A DNA stretch of 44,401 bases from an uncultured Ruminococcus sp. (GCA_947174365.1 CAMWIR010000005.1:1-44401); one strand, 5' to 3'; counted from the first letter of the stretch, positions 25,890 to 34,954 are shown. Numbers and translations: made by a program. The notes: generated by a model from the letters alone, not told the origin.

Positions 25890-27500
25890 TCAGACATTTT
25901 CTGCGGCATTTTCTGCGGCAAATTTTGCGGCAAATTTTGCGGCAATTTCTGCCAATATGTCGCTTAAAGTAAGGCTGCGCATATCCCCCGTTTCGGCACG
26001 GGCGACCTTTTGACGGATAATATCTTCAAGCTTCTCATTTTCGGAATATTTTGACAGCTTTCCACGAAGCTTGCAGGCGGCGGGAATCGCACCGGCGGAC
26101 ATTTCCTCAATAAGCTCCAAATCGAAATTTTCAAGAGTGCCGGCAAGGTATCTGTCGGCATTTACCGAAACGATCATCCCCTCCACATTTACAAAGCTGA
26201 GAGCGGAAAACATTACCGTAAAAGCTATCACCGACAGCTTCGGCAAATTTACCTTAACCGTTATCAGCGACAGGAATATCCCAAGGAAGATCACCGCCAG
26301 CAGCAGCATGAACCACGTGGTGTACACCCGCAGGGGCGTAAGCCCGTAGACGTTTATGTACATCGCCATTTTGCTTACAGCCGTGGCAATGAGCAGCAGA
26401 GTAAAAATACTTACAATGCAGCTGATGATCTTAATGCACCCGGGGCGGCTGCCGTCGTCGTTATATTTGCAGAAAAGGTTTATGCCGATAATTATTATAA
26501 GGTTGATAACAGCCACCGTGCAGAGCTCGAAAAATCCCCTGCGGGCGTATTCCGAGTAGCTGACGGCGTCGGCGGGCAGGCGTGAGGCGAAAGCGGAGAG
26601 AAAATAGCTTGCCTGAGAAAAGAAGAATATCACATACATCACGCACACAGGCGCTGCGGAGGCTGCCCCGGCAAAGGCGGGAATTATGCGCAGGCCTCGG
26701 ATATTCCGCAATGCGTTCTCATCGGAATCTGCGTTGCTTTTTTCCATACCCTTTATGCACATTCCGAAAATATAGCACCCCACGGGCAGGCTTATTGCCG
26801 CCTGGATAAGAAACACCACTGCATTCTCCGCAATATTGTCAAAAAAGCTTTCCATTATTTCCGAAAAGCCCTCGTCGGCACTCATAAGCAGGTTGCAAAC
26901 GATAACCGTGGAGGGAATTGCAATGACCAGTCCCAGCAGGATATTCCCCAAGGTCTTGCCGCCTTTGGTTTTGCTTACCGACTGCTTTATTGCTGCGGGC
27001 TGCGCGGGCATTTCCGCAAAGGGACGAAGCAATGCGGTCATCATATCCGCAGGGAAAAGCCGTCTGCCGATATTGAATTTGCCGTCGCTGTCCGCAAGCT
27101 TGTCATAAGCAAGGGTCAGCAGCACGAAAACTATATCCAGAAACTGTATCAGCGTATTGGAATTTACAAAGACATTTACCGAAAAAGCAATGCACAAAGC
27201 AACTCTGATAGCTTTGGCAGCAGTAATTTTATTGCGCTGTGCAGTAAACAAAGTACAATAAGCCGTTGCAGCCAAAAGCGTGACCGCTGCACCCAGCCCG
27301 AACGCATTTCCCCTTGCAAGCACCGGGGCAGCCATCAGCTTGATAAACATAAACCCGAGAACCAGTCCCGCAAAGGCAAAGCAGACCTCTCTGCGGCTGT
27401 ATTCCCGCACGATCTGCGGACGATATTCGCCCGCATTATATGTGGGGGCTGCATAACCGGCATTGCTGTTTTCCATATAGTTAAAGTTGTTATTTTCCAT
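25890..27500 (-). CDS. DUF4153/DUF4173-like polytopic membrane protein
   Basis: 536 aa, about 12 TM segments; 'ARRGFFELCTVAVINLIIIIGINLFCKY', 'VYTTWFMLLLAVIFLGI' typical of DUF4173. Confidence 0.75.
   Translation of the reverse strand: MENNNFNYMENSNAGYAAPTYNAGEYRPQIVREYSRREVCFAFAGLVLGFMFIKLMAAPVLARGNAFGLGAAVTLLAATAYCTLFTAQRNKITAAKAIRVALCIAFSVNVFVNSNTLIQFLDIVFVLLTLAYDKLADSDGKFNIGRRLFPADMMTALLRPFAEMPAQPAAIKQSVSKTKGGKTLGNILLGLVIAIPSTVIVCNLLMSADEGFSEIMESFFDNIAENAVVFLIQAAISLPVGCYIFGMCIKGMEKSNADSDENALRNIRGLRIIPAFAGAASAAPVCVMYVIFFFSQASYFLSAFASRLPADAVSYSEYARRGFFELCTVAVINLIIIIGINLFCKYNDDGSRPGCIKIISCIVSIFTLLLIATAVSKMAMYINVYGLTPLRVYTTWFMLLLAVIFLGIFLSLITVKVNLPKLSVIAFTVMFSALSFVNVEGMIVSVNADRYLAGTLENFDLELIEEMSAGAIPAACKLRGKLSKYSENEKLEDIIRQKVARAETGDMRSLTLSDILAEIAAKFAAKFAAENAAENV
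25903..25950 (-). repeat. Four 12-bp tandem repeats in the 3' end of the DUF4173-like gene
   Basis: gcggcattttct gcggcaaatttt gcggcaaatttt gcggcaatttct, encoding ...AAKFAAKFAAENAAENV. Confidence 0.85.
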
Positions 27501-27514
27501 AATTTATCATCCTT

Positions 27515-27856
27515 TCAAAAAACCGTCAAAGATGTTATAAAATAGCTTATCACAAGTATCAGGCACAAGACGCTCGGAATAAAGAATAAAAATCCTTTAC
27601 TCTTTTTCTTTGGCCTTACAACAAGATAAATGAAAATATTTGCAGCCAGAAGCGGTATAAAACCAAACGTCAGCGCCATTCCTGCCCTGTCCCATTCCTG
27701 TGCGGGCAGCATTGCCTCCGGATACGGGACCAATGTGTCATGGGCAAGATACAAAGCAGCAAACCAGACCAGGCAGCCTGCCCCTATTAGATTTATTAAT
27801 ACCGCCAACAGCGGCAGCGCCTTATTTCGCTTCATATCTTCCTCCTTGCAGGTCAT
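27515..27856 (-). CDS. Small membrane protein of unknown function
   Basis: Three hydrophobic helices; likely start at internal 'MKRNKALPLLAVL'. Confidence 0.6.
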   Translation of the reverse strand: MTCKEEDMKRNKALPLLAVLINLIGAGCLVWFAALYLAHDTLVPYPEAMLPAQEWDRAGMALTFGFIPLLAANIFIYLVVRPKKKSKGFLFFIPSVLCLILVISYFITSLTVF

Positions 27857-28119
27857 ACACCGACCGATTCATTATCTTTATCATCCGGCACATACTCTAA
27901 AATATCCCCCGGCTGACAGTTAAGGCATTCGCAAAGCTTGCACAGGGTAGAAAACCGCACTGCCTTTGCCCTGCCTGTTTTAAGGATAGAGAGGTTTGCG
28001 GGAGTGATCCCCACCTTGACCGCAAGGTCTCCCGTGCCTATCTTCCGCTTTGCCATCATTACGTCAAGATTAACGACTATATATCCCATTTTCAAAGCCC
28101 TCCTATATCGTGAAATCAT
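27853..28119 (-). CDS. XRE/Cro-CI HTH regulator (YozG-like)
   Basis: 'KIGTGDLAVKVGITPANLSILKTGRAKAVRFSTLCKLCECLNCQPGDILEYV'. Confidence 0.85.
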   Translation of the reverse strand: MISRYRRALKMGYIVVNLDVMMAKRKIGTGDLAVKVGITPANLSILKTGRAKAVRFSTLCKLCECLNCQPGDILEYVPDDKDNESVGV

Positions 28120-28618
28120 TTTCTTCCCGAAGCTTTACAGCCTCAGCAAAGCAGTTCTTGATAACACGCAGGATAAGCCCGAAAAAGGCGGCGGCAAAGG
28201 TTATGATAAAACTAAGCAGGCGCAGTCTTGCAAAAAACAGCGTTATCACCGAGATCACAAAGCAGCAGTAGGACAGCAGCTTTATAAGCTTGACATTTTC
28301 CTCCACAAATACCTGCTGCTTTGCTATATTTCCTATAAGCCTGTCAAGGGCGAACAATATCACAAACCCCACAACAGCGCAGCTGTAAAAGGTGACAAGC
28401 AAGGGCACTGTCACAATATCCTGCCTGAAAGACTCCGTCTCGTAAATTTTCGCCGCATAGGGCATAATAAAAAGCGACCCGAAGCAAAGGATCATGGCAA
28501 CCTTTATAAGCGCTGCCGTTATTTTCACCGATCTGCTGTTTTTCAAATTCTCAAATCCTTTCTGTGGAAAAATTCCCGGAATTTTTCTGTAATTATATAA
28601 TATCACATTAATTTGCAT
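28103..28618 (-). CDS. DUF2975-like membrane protein
   Basis: Four TM segments; paired with a YozG-like regulator directly downstream, a common arrangement. Confidence 0.75.
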   Translation of the reverse strand: MQINVILYNYRKIPGIFPQKGFENLKNSRSVKITAALIKVAMILCFGSLFIMPYAAKIYETESFRQDIVTVPLLVTFYSCAVVGFVILFALDRLIGNIAKQQVFVEENVKLIKLLSYCCFVISVITLFFARLRLLSFIITFAAAFFGLILRVIKNCFAEAVKLREENDFTI

Positions 28619-28625
28619 TTGTCAA
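28597..28625 (-). promoter_or_regulatory. Predicted sigma-A promoter for the DUF2975/XRE genes (TTGACA-17-TATTAT)
   Basis: Minus-strand boxes with exact 17-nt spacer; overlaps the annotated ORF start, suggesting a later start codon (e.g. at the 'MKITAAL'-like region). Confidence 0.5.
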
Positions 28626-28833
28626 TAGTTTTTTATCGAAAATCAATAAATATTTTTCTTTTGTTTTTAGAAAAAGATTTTCGGAAGATTTTTATTGATT
28701 TGTTCGCAATCTATTAACATTTATATCCGGATAATGCGCTATACTTAAAAGAGGCAATATTTGGATAGCATTATAGCACAAATGCCCCCGGCGGGCAGCG
28801 TTTACATGAACGCAAAAATAAAGGAGCTAAATC

Positions 28834-29331
28834 ATGTCGAATAAAAAAGGACTTTGGCAATTTATCAAATTCGGACTTGTGGGTGTTTCCAACACTCTTG
28901 TAAGCCAGATAATATACATGATATGCACTGCTTTGGGGCTGCATTATATTTTGGCAAGCGTTATCGCCTTTGTACTCAGCGTACTCCACGCCTTTTACTG
29001 GCAGAACCGTTTTGTGTTCAAGGAAGATGAGAACGCAGAAAAGCGGATATGGTGGCAGGTGCTTATCAAGACCTACTGCGCATATGCCTTTACGGGGCTT
29101 TTCCTTAATAATGTGCTGCTTGTTGTGTGGATAGAGCTTGTTAAGATTGAGAACTTCACCCCGCCCTTGACGGAGCTTCTGAACGGCCGGGGCATAGGCA
29201 TTTCCAATCATGATCTGGCGGTGGATATTGCTCCCCTGCTCAATATTGTGATAAATGTTCCGCTGAATTTTTTGATAAACAAATTCTGGGCATACAGTCA
29301 GAAAAAAATCCCTGCTAAGGACAGTGAATAA
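28834..29331 (+). CDS. GtrA family membrane protein
   Basis: 'LWQFIKFGLVGVSNTLVSQIIYMI', 'FYWQNRFVF', 'PLNFLINKFWAY'. Confidence 0.88.
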   Translation: MSNKKGLWQFIKFGLVGVSNTLVSQIIYMICTALGLHYILASVIAFVLSVLHAFYWQNRFVFKEDENAEKRIWWQVLIKTYCAYAFTGLFLNNVLLVVWIELVKIENFTPPLTELLNGRGIGISNHDLAVDIAPLLNIVINVPLNFLINKFWAYSQKKIPAKDSE

Positions 29332-29426
29332 CAGGTATACGCTGCAATGCAATTTACCGGAGAATCATACAAATCCGATATTTGCTGTATTACGAAAATA
29401 CCGTGCCGCATAAGCACTGCCAAATA

Positions 29427-29460
29427 ATCTCCCGCCCTTGCAGCCGCAAGAGCGGGAGAT
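29427..29460. terminator. Strong hairpin between convergent genes
   Basis: atctcccgcccttgc-agcc-gcaagagcgggagat, 15-bp stem with one mismatch. Confidence 0.6.
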
Positions 29461-29467
29461 TTGCGTA

Positions 29468-30127
29468 TTAACATTCCGGCCGGTCAAGCAGCTTCAGAAG
29501 AGTATCGGGCTTGAAGGGTTTTGCAATGAAATGCTCCGCACCGAGCCTGAGCGCTTCCATGACATTTTCCTTTGTACTCTGAGCAGACAGCATTATGACC
29601 TTTATTCCGGGATATTTTCTTTTTATCTCGGCAAGCACTTCAAGGCCGTTCATTCCGGGCATACCTATATCCAATGTGCAAACGTCCGCTTTTTCCCTTT
29701 CAAGCAAGTCAAGACACTCCCTGCCGTCCGCCGCAGATAACACTCTGTAATTGCTGCGGCCCAGAATATCGCAAAGCATTGACCGCAGAAAAGAGGCGTC
29801 GTCCACCACAAGCACAGTCTTTGTATCTGCGCATTTCCGCTTTTCTTCGCAAGCTCCGAAAATGCAGTTTATCTGATCCTGACAAAGCATATCCCCGTTA
29901 TTTGCTTCCGCGGGCGCTTTACATTCGGTCTCATTGCAGCCAAGCAGCACATCTGCGGATACCCCGAGATATTTCACAAGCCTCGGTATCATTGCAATAT
30001 CCGGCAGAGAAAGTCCGTTTTCCCACCGTGAAACAGCCTGCGGAGTAACAAAAAGCGCACAAGCCATTTCCTCCTGTGTAACATTTTTCGCTAAGCGGTA
30101 TTTTTTTATCATAGCACCGAGTTCCAT
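29468..30127 (-). CDS. XRE HTH - response regulator receiver (CheY-like) fusion
   Basis: N-terminus 'MIKKYRLAKNVTQEEMACALFVTPQAVSRWENG'; C-terminus REC 'VLVVDDASFLRSMLCDIL', 'DVCTLDIGMPGMNGLEVL', 'VIMLSAQ', 'FIAKPFKPD'. Confidence 0.88.
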   Translation of the reverse strand: MELGAMIKKYRLAKNVTQEEMACALFVTPQAVSRWENGLSLPDIAMIPRLVKYLGVSADVLLGCNETECKAPAEANNGDMLCQDQINCIFGACEEKRKCADTKTVLVVDDASFLRSMLCDILGRSNYRVLSAADGRECLDLLEREKADVCTLDIGMPGMNGLEVLAEIKRKYPGIKVIMLSAQSTKENVMEALRLGAEHFIAKPFKPDTLLKLLDRPEC

Positions 30128-30251
30128 TTATCTTACCTCCTACTGTTTTCCGAAAAAGCTTTTTCTGTATAACATTATACAAGGTTCCTTTGCCGATGTC
30201 AATCAATTGTCAATTGAACCACCGCAGACAGAACGCTCACAGAGATAACCT

Positions 30252-30294
30252 AAGAGGCAGGAAGCAAGAAAAATAATCTTGCTTCCTGCCTCTT
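30252..30294. terminator. Perfect 18-bp stem hairpin downstream of the P-type ATPase gene
   Basis: aagaggcaggaagcaaga-aaaataa-tcttgcttcctgcctctt. Confidence 0.65.
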
Positions 30295-32187
30295 TCAGCC
30301 GCTGTTTCTCGCCCTCATGGCATTGAGTATCGCCAGCACCGCAACGCCCACGTCCGCAAATACCGCAGCCCACATATTAGCAGCGCCCAGTGCGCCCAGT
30401 ATCAGCACCAGAAGCTTTACGCCAATTGCAAAGAATGTATTCTGACGTGCTATAAAAAGGGTCTTGCGGGATATGGCTATGGCGTCTGCTATCTTTTTCG
30501 GGTTATCGTCCATAAGGACTATGTCCGCCGCTTCTATGGCTGCGTCCGAGCCCATGGCGCCCATGGCAATGCCTATATCGGCACGGGTGAGCACAGGGGC
30601 GTCGTTTATTCCGTCGCCCGTGAAAACGAGGGTCTCCCCCGACTGCTTTTTCGTGAGCAGTTCCTCCAGAACGTCCACCTTATCCCCCGGGAGAAGCCCG
30701 GCATGAACCTCGTCTATCCCCAGCATTCCCGCAACGCTGTCGGCTGCCGCTTTGCTGTCCCCCGTGAGCATTACCGTGTGCCGCACTCCCATTTCACGCA
30801 GCCGCTTCAAAGCCTGGGCAGCCCCGTCCTTCGGGGTATCGGCTAAAGTCAAGCACCCCGCATAAACCTTGTCAATGGCAATGTGAACAGCAGTCGAGCC
30901 GCTTTCGGTATTTTCGGGCAGGGAAATGTTCTCGGCATTCATCAGTTTCAAATTTCCCGCTAAAATTTTCCTGCCCTCTATCTCGGCGTACACTCCGAAG
31001 CCCGCACGTTCGGAAACATCATCGGGCTTTAAGCTGACGGACTGACCCGATCTTTTCTCAAACGCTTCCTTTAGTGAAAGGGCTATGGGGTGGTCGGAAT
31101 AGCTTTCCGCCAAAGCAGCCGCCTTCAAAATCTCATCCTCGGAAAATCCCTTTTGAGGGATTATTTTTGTTACCTCAAAGCTGCCCTTGGTAAGCGTACC
31201 CGTTTTGTCAAAAACCATTACTCCCGCCTTGGCAAGTGCCTCAAGATAATTGCTGCCCTTTATGAGAACGCCCTTTTTCGCCGCTCCCCCAAGTCCCGAA
31301 AAGAAGCTTAAAGGAATGGAGATGACCAGTGCGCAGGGACAGGAAATTACAAGGAATGTCATTGCCCTGTATATCCATTTCATAAAGTTCATGCTGTCAA
31401 AGAAAGGCGGTATAAGCGCCAGTGCGATCGCACCGAACACCACTGCAGGGGTGTATACCCGTGAAAATGAAGATATAAAATTCTCGCTGACGGATTTTTT
31501 TTCACGTGAATTTTCCACCAGCTCCAGAATTTTTGAGACCGTAGAGCAGCCGAAATCCTTTGTGACCTTTACCCTGATTATTCCCGTAAGATTAATGCAG
31601 CCGCTTATAACATCGTCCCCCGGGGCTATGTCACGGGGCAATGACTCGCCCGTTAAAGCGGAAGTGTCCGCCGAGGAAGTGCCGCCTATGACCGTGCCGT
31701 CCAGGGGGATTTTCTCCCCGGGCTTTACTGCAATAATATCCCCCGGGTGAACCTCCTCGGGACTTACCTTGCTAAGCTCTCCTTGCTCGTTTTCGATATT
31801 TGCATAATCGGGACGAATGTCCATAAGCTCGGAAATGGACCGCCTTGATTTGGAAACAGCGCAGGACTGAAACAGCTCTCCCACCTGATAAAAGAGCATT
31901 ACCGCCGTTCCCTCGGCATATTCTCCCGTGACAAATGCGCCGATCGTGGCAATGGTCATAAGGAAGCATTCATCGAAAAACTGCAAATGAATTACCCCTA
32001 AAAAAGCCTTGCGGAGAATATCATAGCCGATTATAAAATAGGGTATAAGATATGCGATAAGCTGCACTGCATTAAAAGCGCCTTCCCCCTCGCCGCCTGA
32101 AAAAAGACGGAAATATATCATCTCCCCCGCCAGTATCACAAAGCTGACGATTATACGAACCAGTGTTTTCTTCTGCTTGCGTGTCAT
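30295..32187 (-). CDS. Heavy-metal translocating P-type ATPase (CadA/ZntA-like, without N-terminal HMA)
   Basis: 'VISCPCALVISIPLSFFSGLGGAAKKGVLIKGSNYLEALA', 'VFDKTGTLTKG', 'LTGDSKAAADSVA', 'FTGDGINDAPVL'; likely start at internal ATG 'MTRKQKKTLV'. Confidence 0.93.
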   Translation of the reverse strand: MTRKQKKTLVRIIVSFVILAGEMIYFRLFSGGEGEGAFNAVQLIAYLIPYFIIGYDILRKAFLGVIHLQFFDECFLMTIATIGAFVTGEYAEGTAVMLFYQVGELFQSCAVSKSRRSISELMDIRPDYANIENEQGELSKVSPEEVHPGDIIAVKPGEKIPLDGTVIGGTSSADTSALTGESLPRDIAPGDDVISGCINLTGIIRVKVTKDFGCSTVSKILELVENSREKKSVSENFISSFSRVYTPAVVFGAIALALIPPFFDSMNFMKWIYRAMTFLVISCPCALVISIPLSFFSGLGGAAKKGVLIKGSNYLEALAKAGVMVFDKTGTLTKGSFEVTKIIPQKGFSEDEILKAAALAESYSDHPIALSLKEAFEKRSGQSVSLKPDDVSERAGFGVYAEIEGRKILAGNLKLMNAENISLPENTESGSTAVHIAIDKVYAGCLTLADTPKDGAAQALKRLREMGVRHTVMLTGDSKAAADSVAGMLGIDEVHAGLLPGDKVDVLEELLTKKQSGETLVFTGDGINDAPVLTRADIGIAMGAMGSDAAIEAADIVLMDDNPKKIADAIAISRKTLFIARQNTFFAIGVKLLVLILGALGAANMWAAVFADVGVAVLAILNAMRARNSG

Positions 32188-32311
32188 AAAACAACCTCCC
32201 TGAAAAGAGTGCATAAATTATACTAATGCAGTATAATTTTATGTGATAAAAAGCACCCCTGAATGTCCGATTTACGGAGCTGTCGAGAATTTGCGGCAGC
32301 TCCGCAACCTA

Positions 32312-32530
32312 TCACATAAGGATCGTACAGTCGGGCTCTACCTTTTTGCAGGCCTTGACCACCTTTTTCATAATGTCGTCAAATTTTTCATCATCGGCGT
32401 CAATGGTGAGCTTCTGGCTTATGAAGCTTACGGAAGCGGAATGTACTCCGTCGATCTTGCATATGGCGTCCTGCATTTTCTGTGCGCAGTTGGCGCAGTC
32501 CAGATCTTCAAGATTATAGTTTCTTTTCAT
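32312..32530 (-). CDS. Standalone heavy-metal-associated (HMA) domain protein
   Basis: 'MKRNYNLEDLDCANCAQKMQDAICKIDGVHSASVSFISQKLTI' CxxC HMA fold. Confidence 0.88.
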   Translation of the reverse strand: MKRNYNLEDLDCANCAQKMQDAICKIDGVHSASVSFISQKLTIDADDEKFDDIMKKVVKACKKVEPDCTILM

Positions 32531-32605
32531 AATAATCAAACTCCTAACACTTAAATTTATTTTATGAAACCTTTGTGGTTTCTTTATAGGCTTTTTCTTA
32601 AAGCG

Positions 32606-32956
32606 CTATTCCTCAACGTGCTCCATACCTGTTTTTATAATGCTGCTGACGTGGTCGTCGGAAAGGGAATAGAAAACGATCTTGCCCTCACGGCGCGCCT
32701 TGACCAGCTTGTTGTTTTTGAGCACCCTCAGCTGATGAGAGACCGCCGTCTGACTCAGCCCCAGCAGCTGCGCCATGTCATTCACACAAAGCTCCGACTC
32801 AAAAAGGGCGTACAATATGCGTATTCTCGTAGTGTCCCCGAAAACCTTGTAAAGCTCGGCAAGGTCGTAGAGAATTTCATCGGGAGGCATATTCTCCATT
32901 ACCTTTTTCACCACGTCCTCATGAGCGCAGATATATTCTTCCATATTTTCCGCCAT
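32606..32956 (-). CDS. ArsR/SmtB-family metal-responsive repressor
   Basis: 'LAELYKVFGDTTRIRILYALFESELCVNDMAQLLGLSQTAVSHQLRVLKNNKLVKARREGKIVFYSLSDDHV' with ELCV metal-site-like motif. Confidence 0.92.
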   Translation of the reverse strand: MAENMEEYICAHEDVVKKVMENMPPDEILYDLAELYKVFGDTTRIRILYALFESELCVNDMAQLLGLSQTAVSHQLRVLKNNKLVKARREGKIVFYSLSDDHVSSIIKTGMEHVEE

Positions 32957-32970
32957 TTCATATCCCTCCC

Positions 32971-33588
32971 TTATTTTGTGATAATGGCATACGCCGCAGG
33001 GACAAGCCCTTTTGCCAAGATTATCTCATAGCCCTCGCAGCCGTTTTCACCGACTATTCTTTCGATAAATGCCCTGTAGGTTTCAAAAGAATACTCACGG
33101 GAAGGGTCAAATCCGAAAATCTTTATCACACCCACGGCAATGCGAGAAACAATGTTATCCTCGCTGACGTATGTGGGCAGCAGTATCTTCCCGCCCTTTT
33201 TTGTCACACGGATAAGCTCCTTTGCCGCTTTATCGGAATCCGGAAGCAGGTGAAGAACATTTCCCGCCATTACCCTGTCAAAACAGCCGTCCCTGTCTTT
33301 AAGGGCGAATATGTCACGCAGGGCAAATTTCACATTGAACACTCCCCTGCTCCTTGCCTTTTTCTTTGCAATAATGAGCATTTCACGGGAAAGGTCGGTA
33401 CAGAGAACGCACTTCGCATTACGGGCAGCCGCAAAGGTCAGCATTCCCGTGCCGGCGGCACAGTCAAGGACTATATCCCCTTTGCGAATATTTTCTGCCG
33501 TTATCTCCTCAATCTGACGGTTGACCCTGCGGTTCACCAGTTCATACAGATCGTATATTCCTGCCATTCTATCCCAAAAGCTTTTCAT
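32971..33588 (-). CDS. Class I SAM-dependent methyltransferase
   Basis: 'VLDCAAGTGMLTFAAARNAKCVLCTDLSREML' SAM motif I; 'FDRVMAGNVLHLLPD'. Confidence 0.85.
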   Translation of the reverse strand: MKSFWDRMAGIYDLYELVNRRVNRQIEEITAENIRKGDIVLDCAAGTGMLTFAAARNAKCVLCTDLSREMLIIAKKKARSRGVFNVKFALRDIFALKDRDGCFDRVMAGNVLHLLPDSDKAAKELIRVTKKGGKILLPTYVSEDNIVSRIAVGVIKIFGFDPSREYSFETYRAFIERIVGENGCEGYEIILAKGLVPAAYAIITK

Positions 33589-33633
33589 ATTGCCACTTTC
33601 CTTTTTATATTATGATCATATCCGTATGATTTA

Positions 33634-33685
33634 TTATCATATGTTCAACTGTTCATATGATAACATATAAATTTCAATTTGTCAA
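33634..33685 (-). promoter_or_regulatory. Promoter with overlapping ArsR-type operator for the methyltransferase-arsR-HMA-P-ATPase operon
   Basis: Minus strand TTGACA (33685-33680)-17-TATCAT (33662-33657); perfect 10-bp arms TTATCATATG...CATATGATAA at 33634-33663. Confidence 0.75.
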
Positions 33686-33743
33686 GGGTTTTGGAAAATT
33701 ATTTATATATTGGAATGAGTCATATAAATTTTTACATAATTAA

Positions 33744-33786
33744 AATCTCCACAAAAATCTGAAAAAACTTCCGTGGAGATTTTTTG
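33744..33786. terminator. Intrinsic terminator-like hairpin
   Basis: aatctccac...gtggagatt stem followed by T-run (cgtggagattttttg). Confidence 0.65.
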
Positions 33787-33791
33787 AGGTG

Positions 33792-34352
33792 CTATGTAAA
33801 CGAATACTCACAATCTGCCTGTCCCCTATGATATGTACATTCAATTATTTCGGCAGGACTCATTTTTTCAATATACATCAAACAGCGAAAAGCCATTCCG
33901 TGCCCCACAAAAATAACCTTGTCATAATCTGCATACCTGTCCGCAACACGTCTCATTCTTTGCCTCATATGGCTGAGAGATTCCCACCTGAATTCCTCAC
34001 CCGGCGGATACTCACCGTTAAACCTCGTGAATTCTCTCGCAAGCGCAAAGCTTTCCTCGGATGTTTCATACATATTATCCCGATCGGGTATCCATTCATG
34101 CAGATCTAAATCGACCTCGACCCGCAGCCCTGTCTCCCGTGAAATAATCTGAGCCGTCTGCAGCGCTCTTGTATAGGGAGAAGAAACAATAACCTCCGCA
34201 CTTTTAAGACGAATATCCTTTGCCGTTATTTCAGCCTGTTCCCTTCCTTTTTCGGATAAGGGCGCAAAATCTCTGCCAAATCCCCAAAATCCGTTTTCAA
34301 GCATATTATCATAAACCGGCTCACCATGTCTTATAAGATAAAATAATGCCAA
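33792..34352 (-). CDS. Histidine phosphatase family protein
   Basis: 'LFYLIRHGEPVYD', 'VSSPYTRALQTAQIISRETGL', 'VIFVGHGMAFRCLMY'; SD ggagg followed by likely TTG start near 34352. Confidence 0.85.
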   Translation of the reverse strand: MALFYLIRHGEPVYDNMLENGFWGFGRDFAPLSEKGREQAEITAKDIRLKSAEVIVSSPYTRALQTAQIISRETGLRVEVDLDLHEWIPDRDNMYETSEESFALAREFTRFNGEYPPGEEFRWESLSHMRQRMRRVADRYADYDKVIFVGHGMAFRCLMYIEKMSPAEIIECTYHRGQADCEYSFT

Positions 34353-34435
34353 CGTTATTATACCTCCGTTTACAAAAATCACAGACCCAACGATCAACGC
34401 TCAATGACTTTTTTATGTTTAAGTTTGCTGTAAGG

Positions 34436-34954
34436 TTATACTTTTGCCAATTCTTTCTTGGAATTTTTCTCTATGTATTCTGAACAAACTTTTTCAAGCA
34501 AAAGAAAATCATTGCAACGTCTTGCCAACGGTGTATCATTACCGTTTTCTAATTTATGCTTATACAGCATAACTGCATTCTTTCGGATTTTTCCCTTATA
34601 GACTTAATATATCTGTATTCTGCCAACAACAACGCTTTATACTTGCAGTCCTGCACAGTTTCAAAATCAACATATTCACGTTCGGTTTTCGGAACCGGAA
34701 ACATATTGTTTAGATTTAACACAGCATACCTAAGTACCTTAATGAAATCCATACTTTCTTTCATTCTTTCATGCTTTGGCTTAAAAGATGACAGTGGCAC
34801 AAAATAATCCAATCCATTAACTTGCATAACGATCCCTATGTACTTCCGAGCATTTTTTTGTCCATTCTTGCTGTTGCGGAACATATGCGGCGCATATGGA
34901 ATTATTATAGTTTATATAATCTCTGTTTATCTCATAAAATTTGATATCTTCCAT
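34436..34954 (-). pseudogene. Type III toxin ToxN/AbiQ family, disrupted by two compensating frameshifts
   Basis: Conceptual protein across three frame segments: MEDIKFYEINRDYINY / IIPYAPHMFRNSKNGQKNARKYIGIVMQVNGLDYFVPLSSFKPKHERMKESMDFIKVLRYAVLNLNNMFPVP...KALLLAEYRYIKSIREKSER / NAVMLYKHKLENGNDTPLARRCNDFLLLEKVCSEYIEKNSKKELAKV*; SD ggagg upstream of ATG 34954; 519 nt, so start and stop share a frame. Confidence 0.8.
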
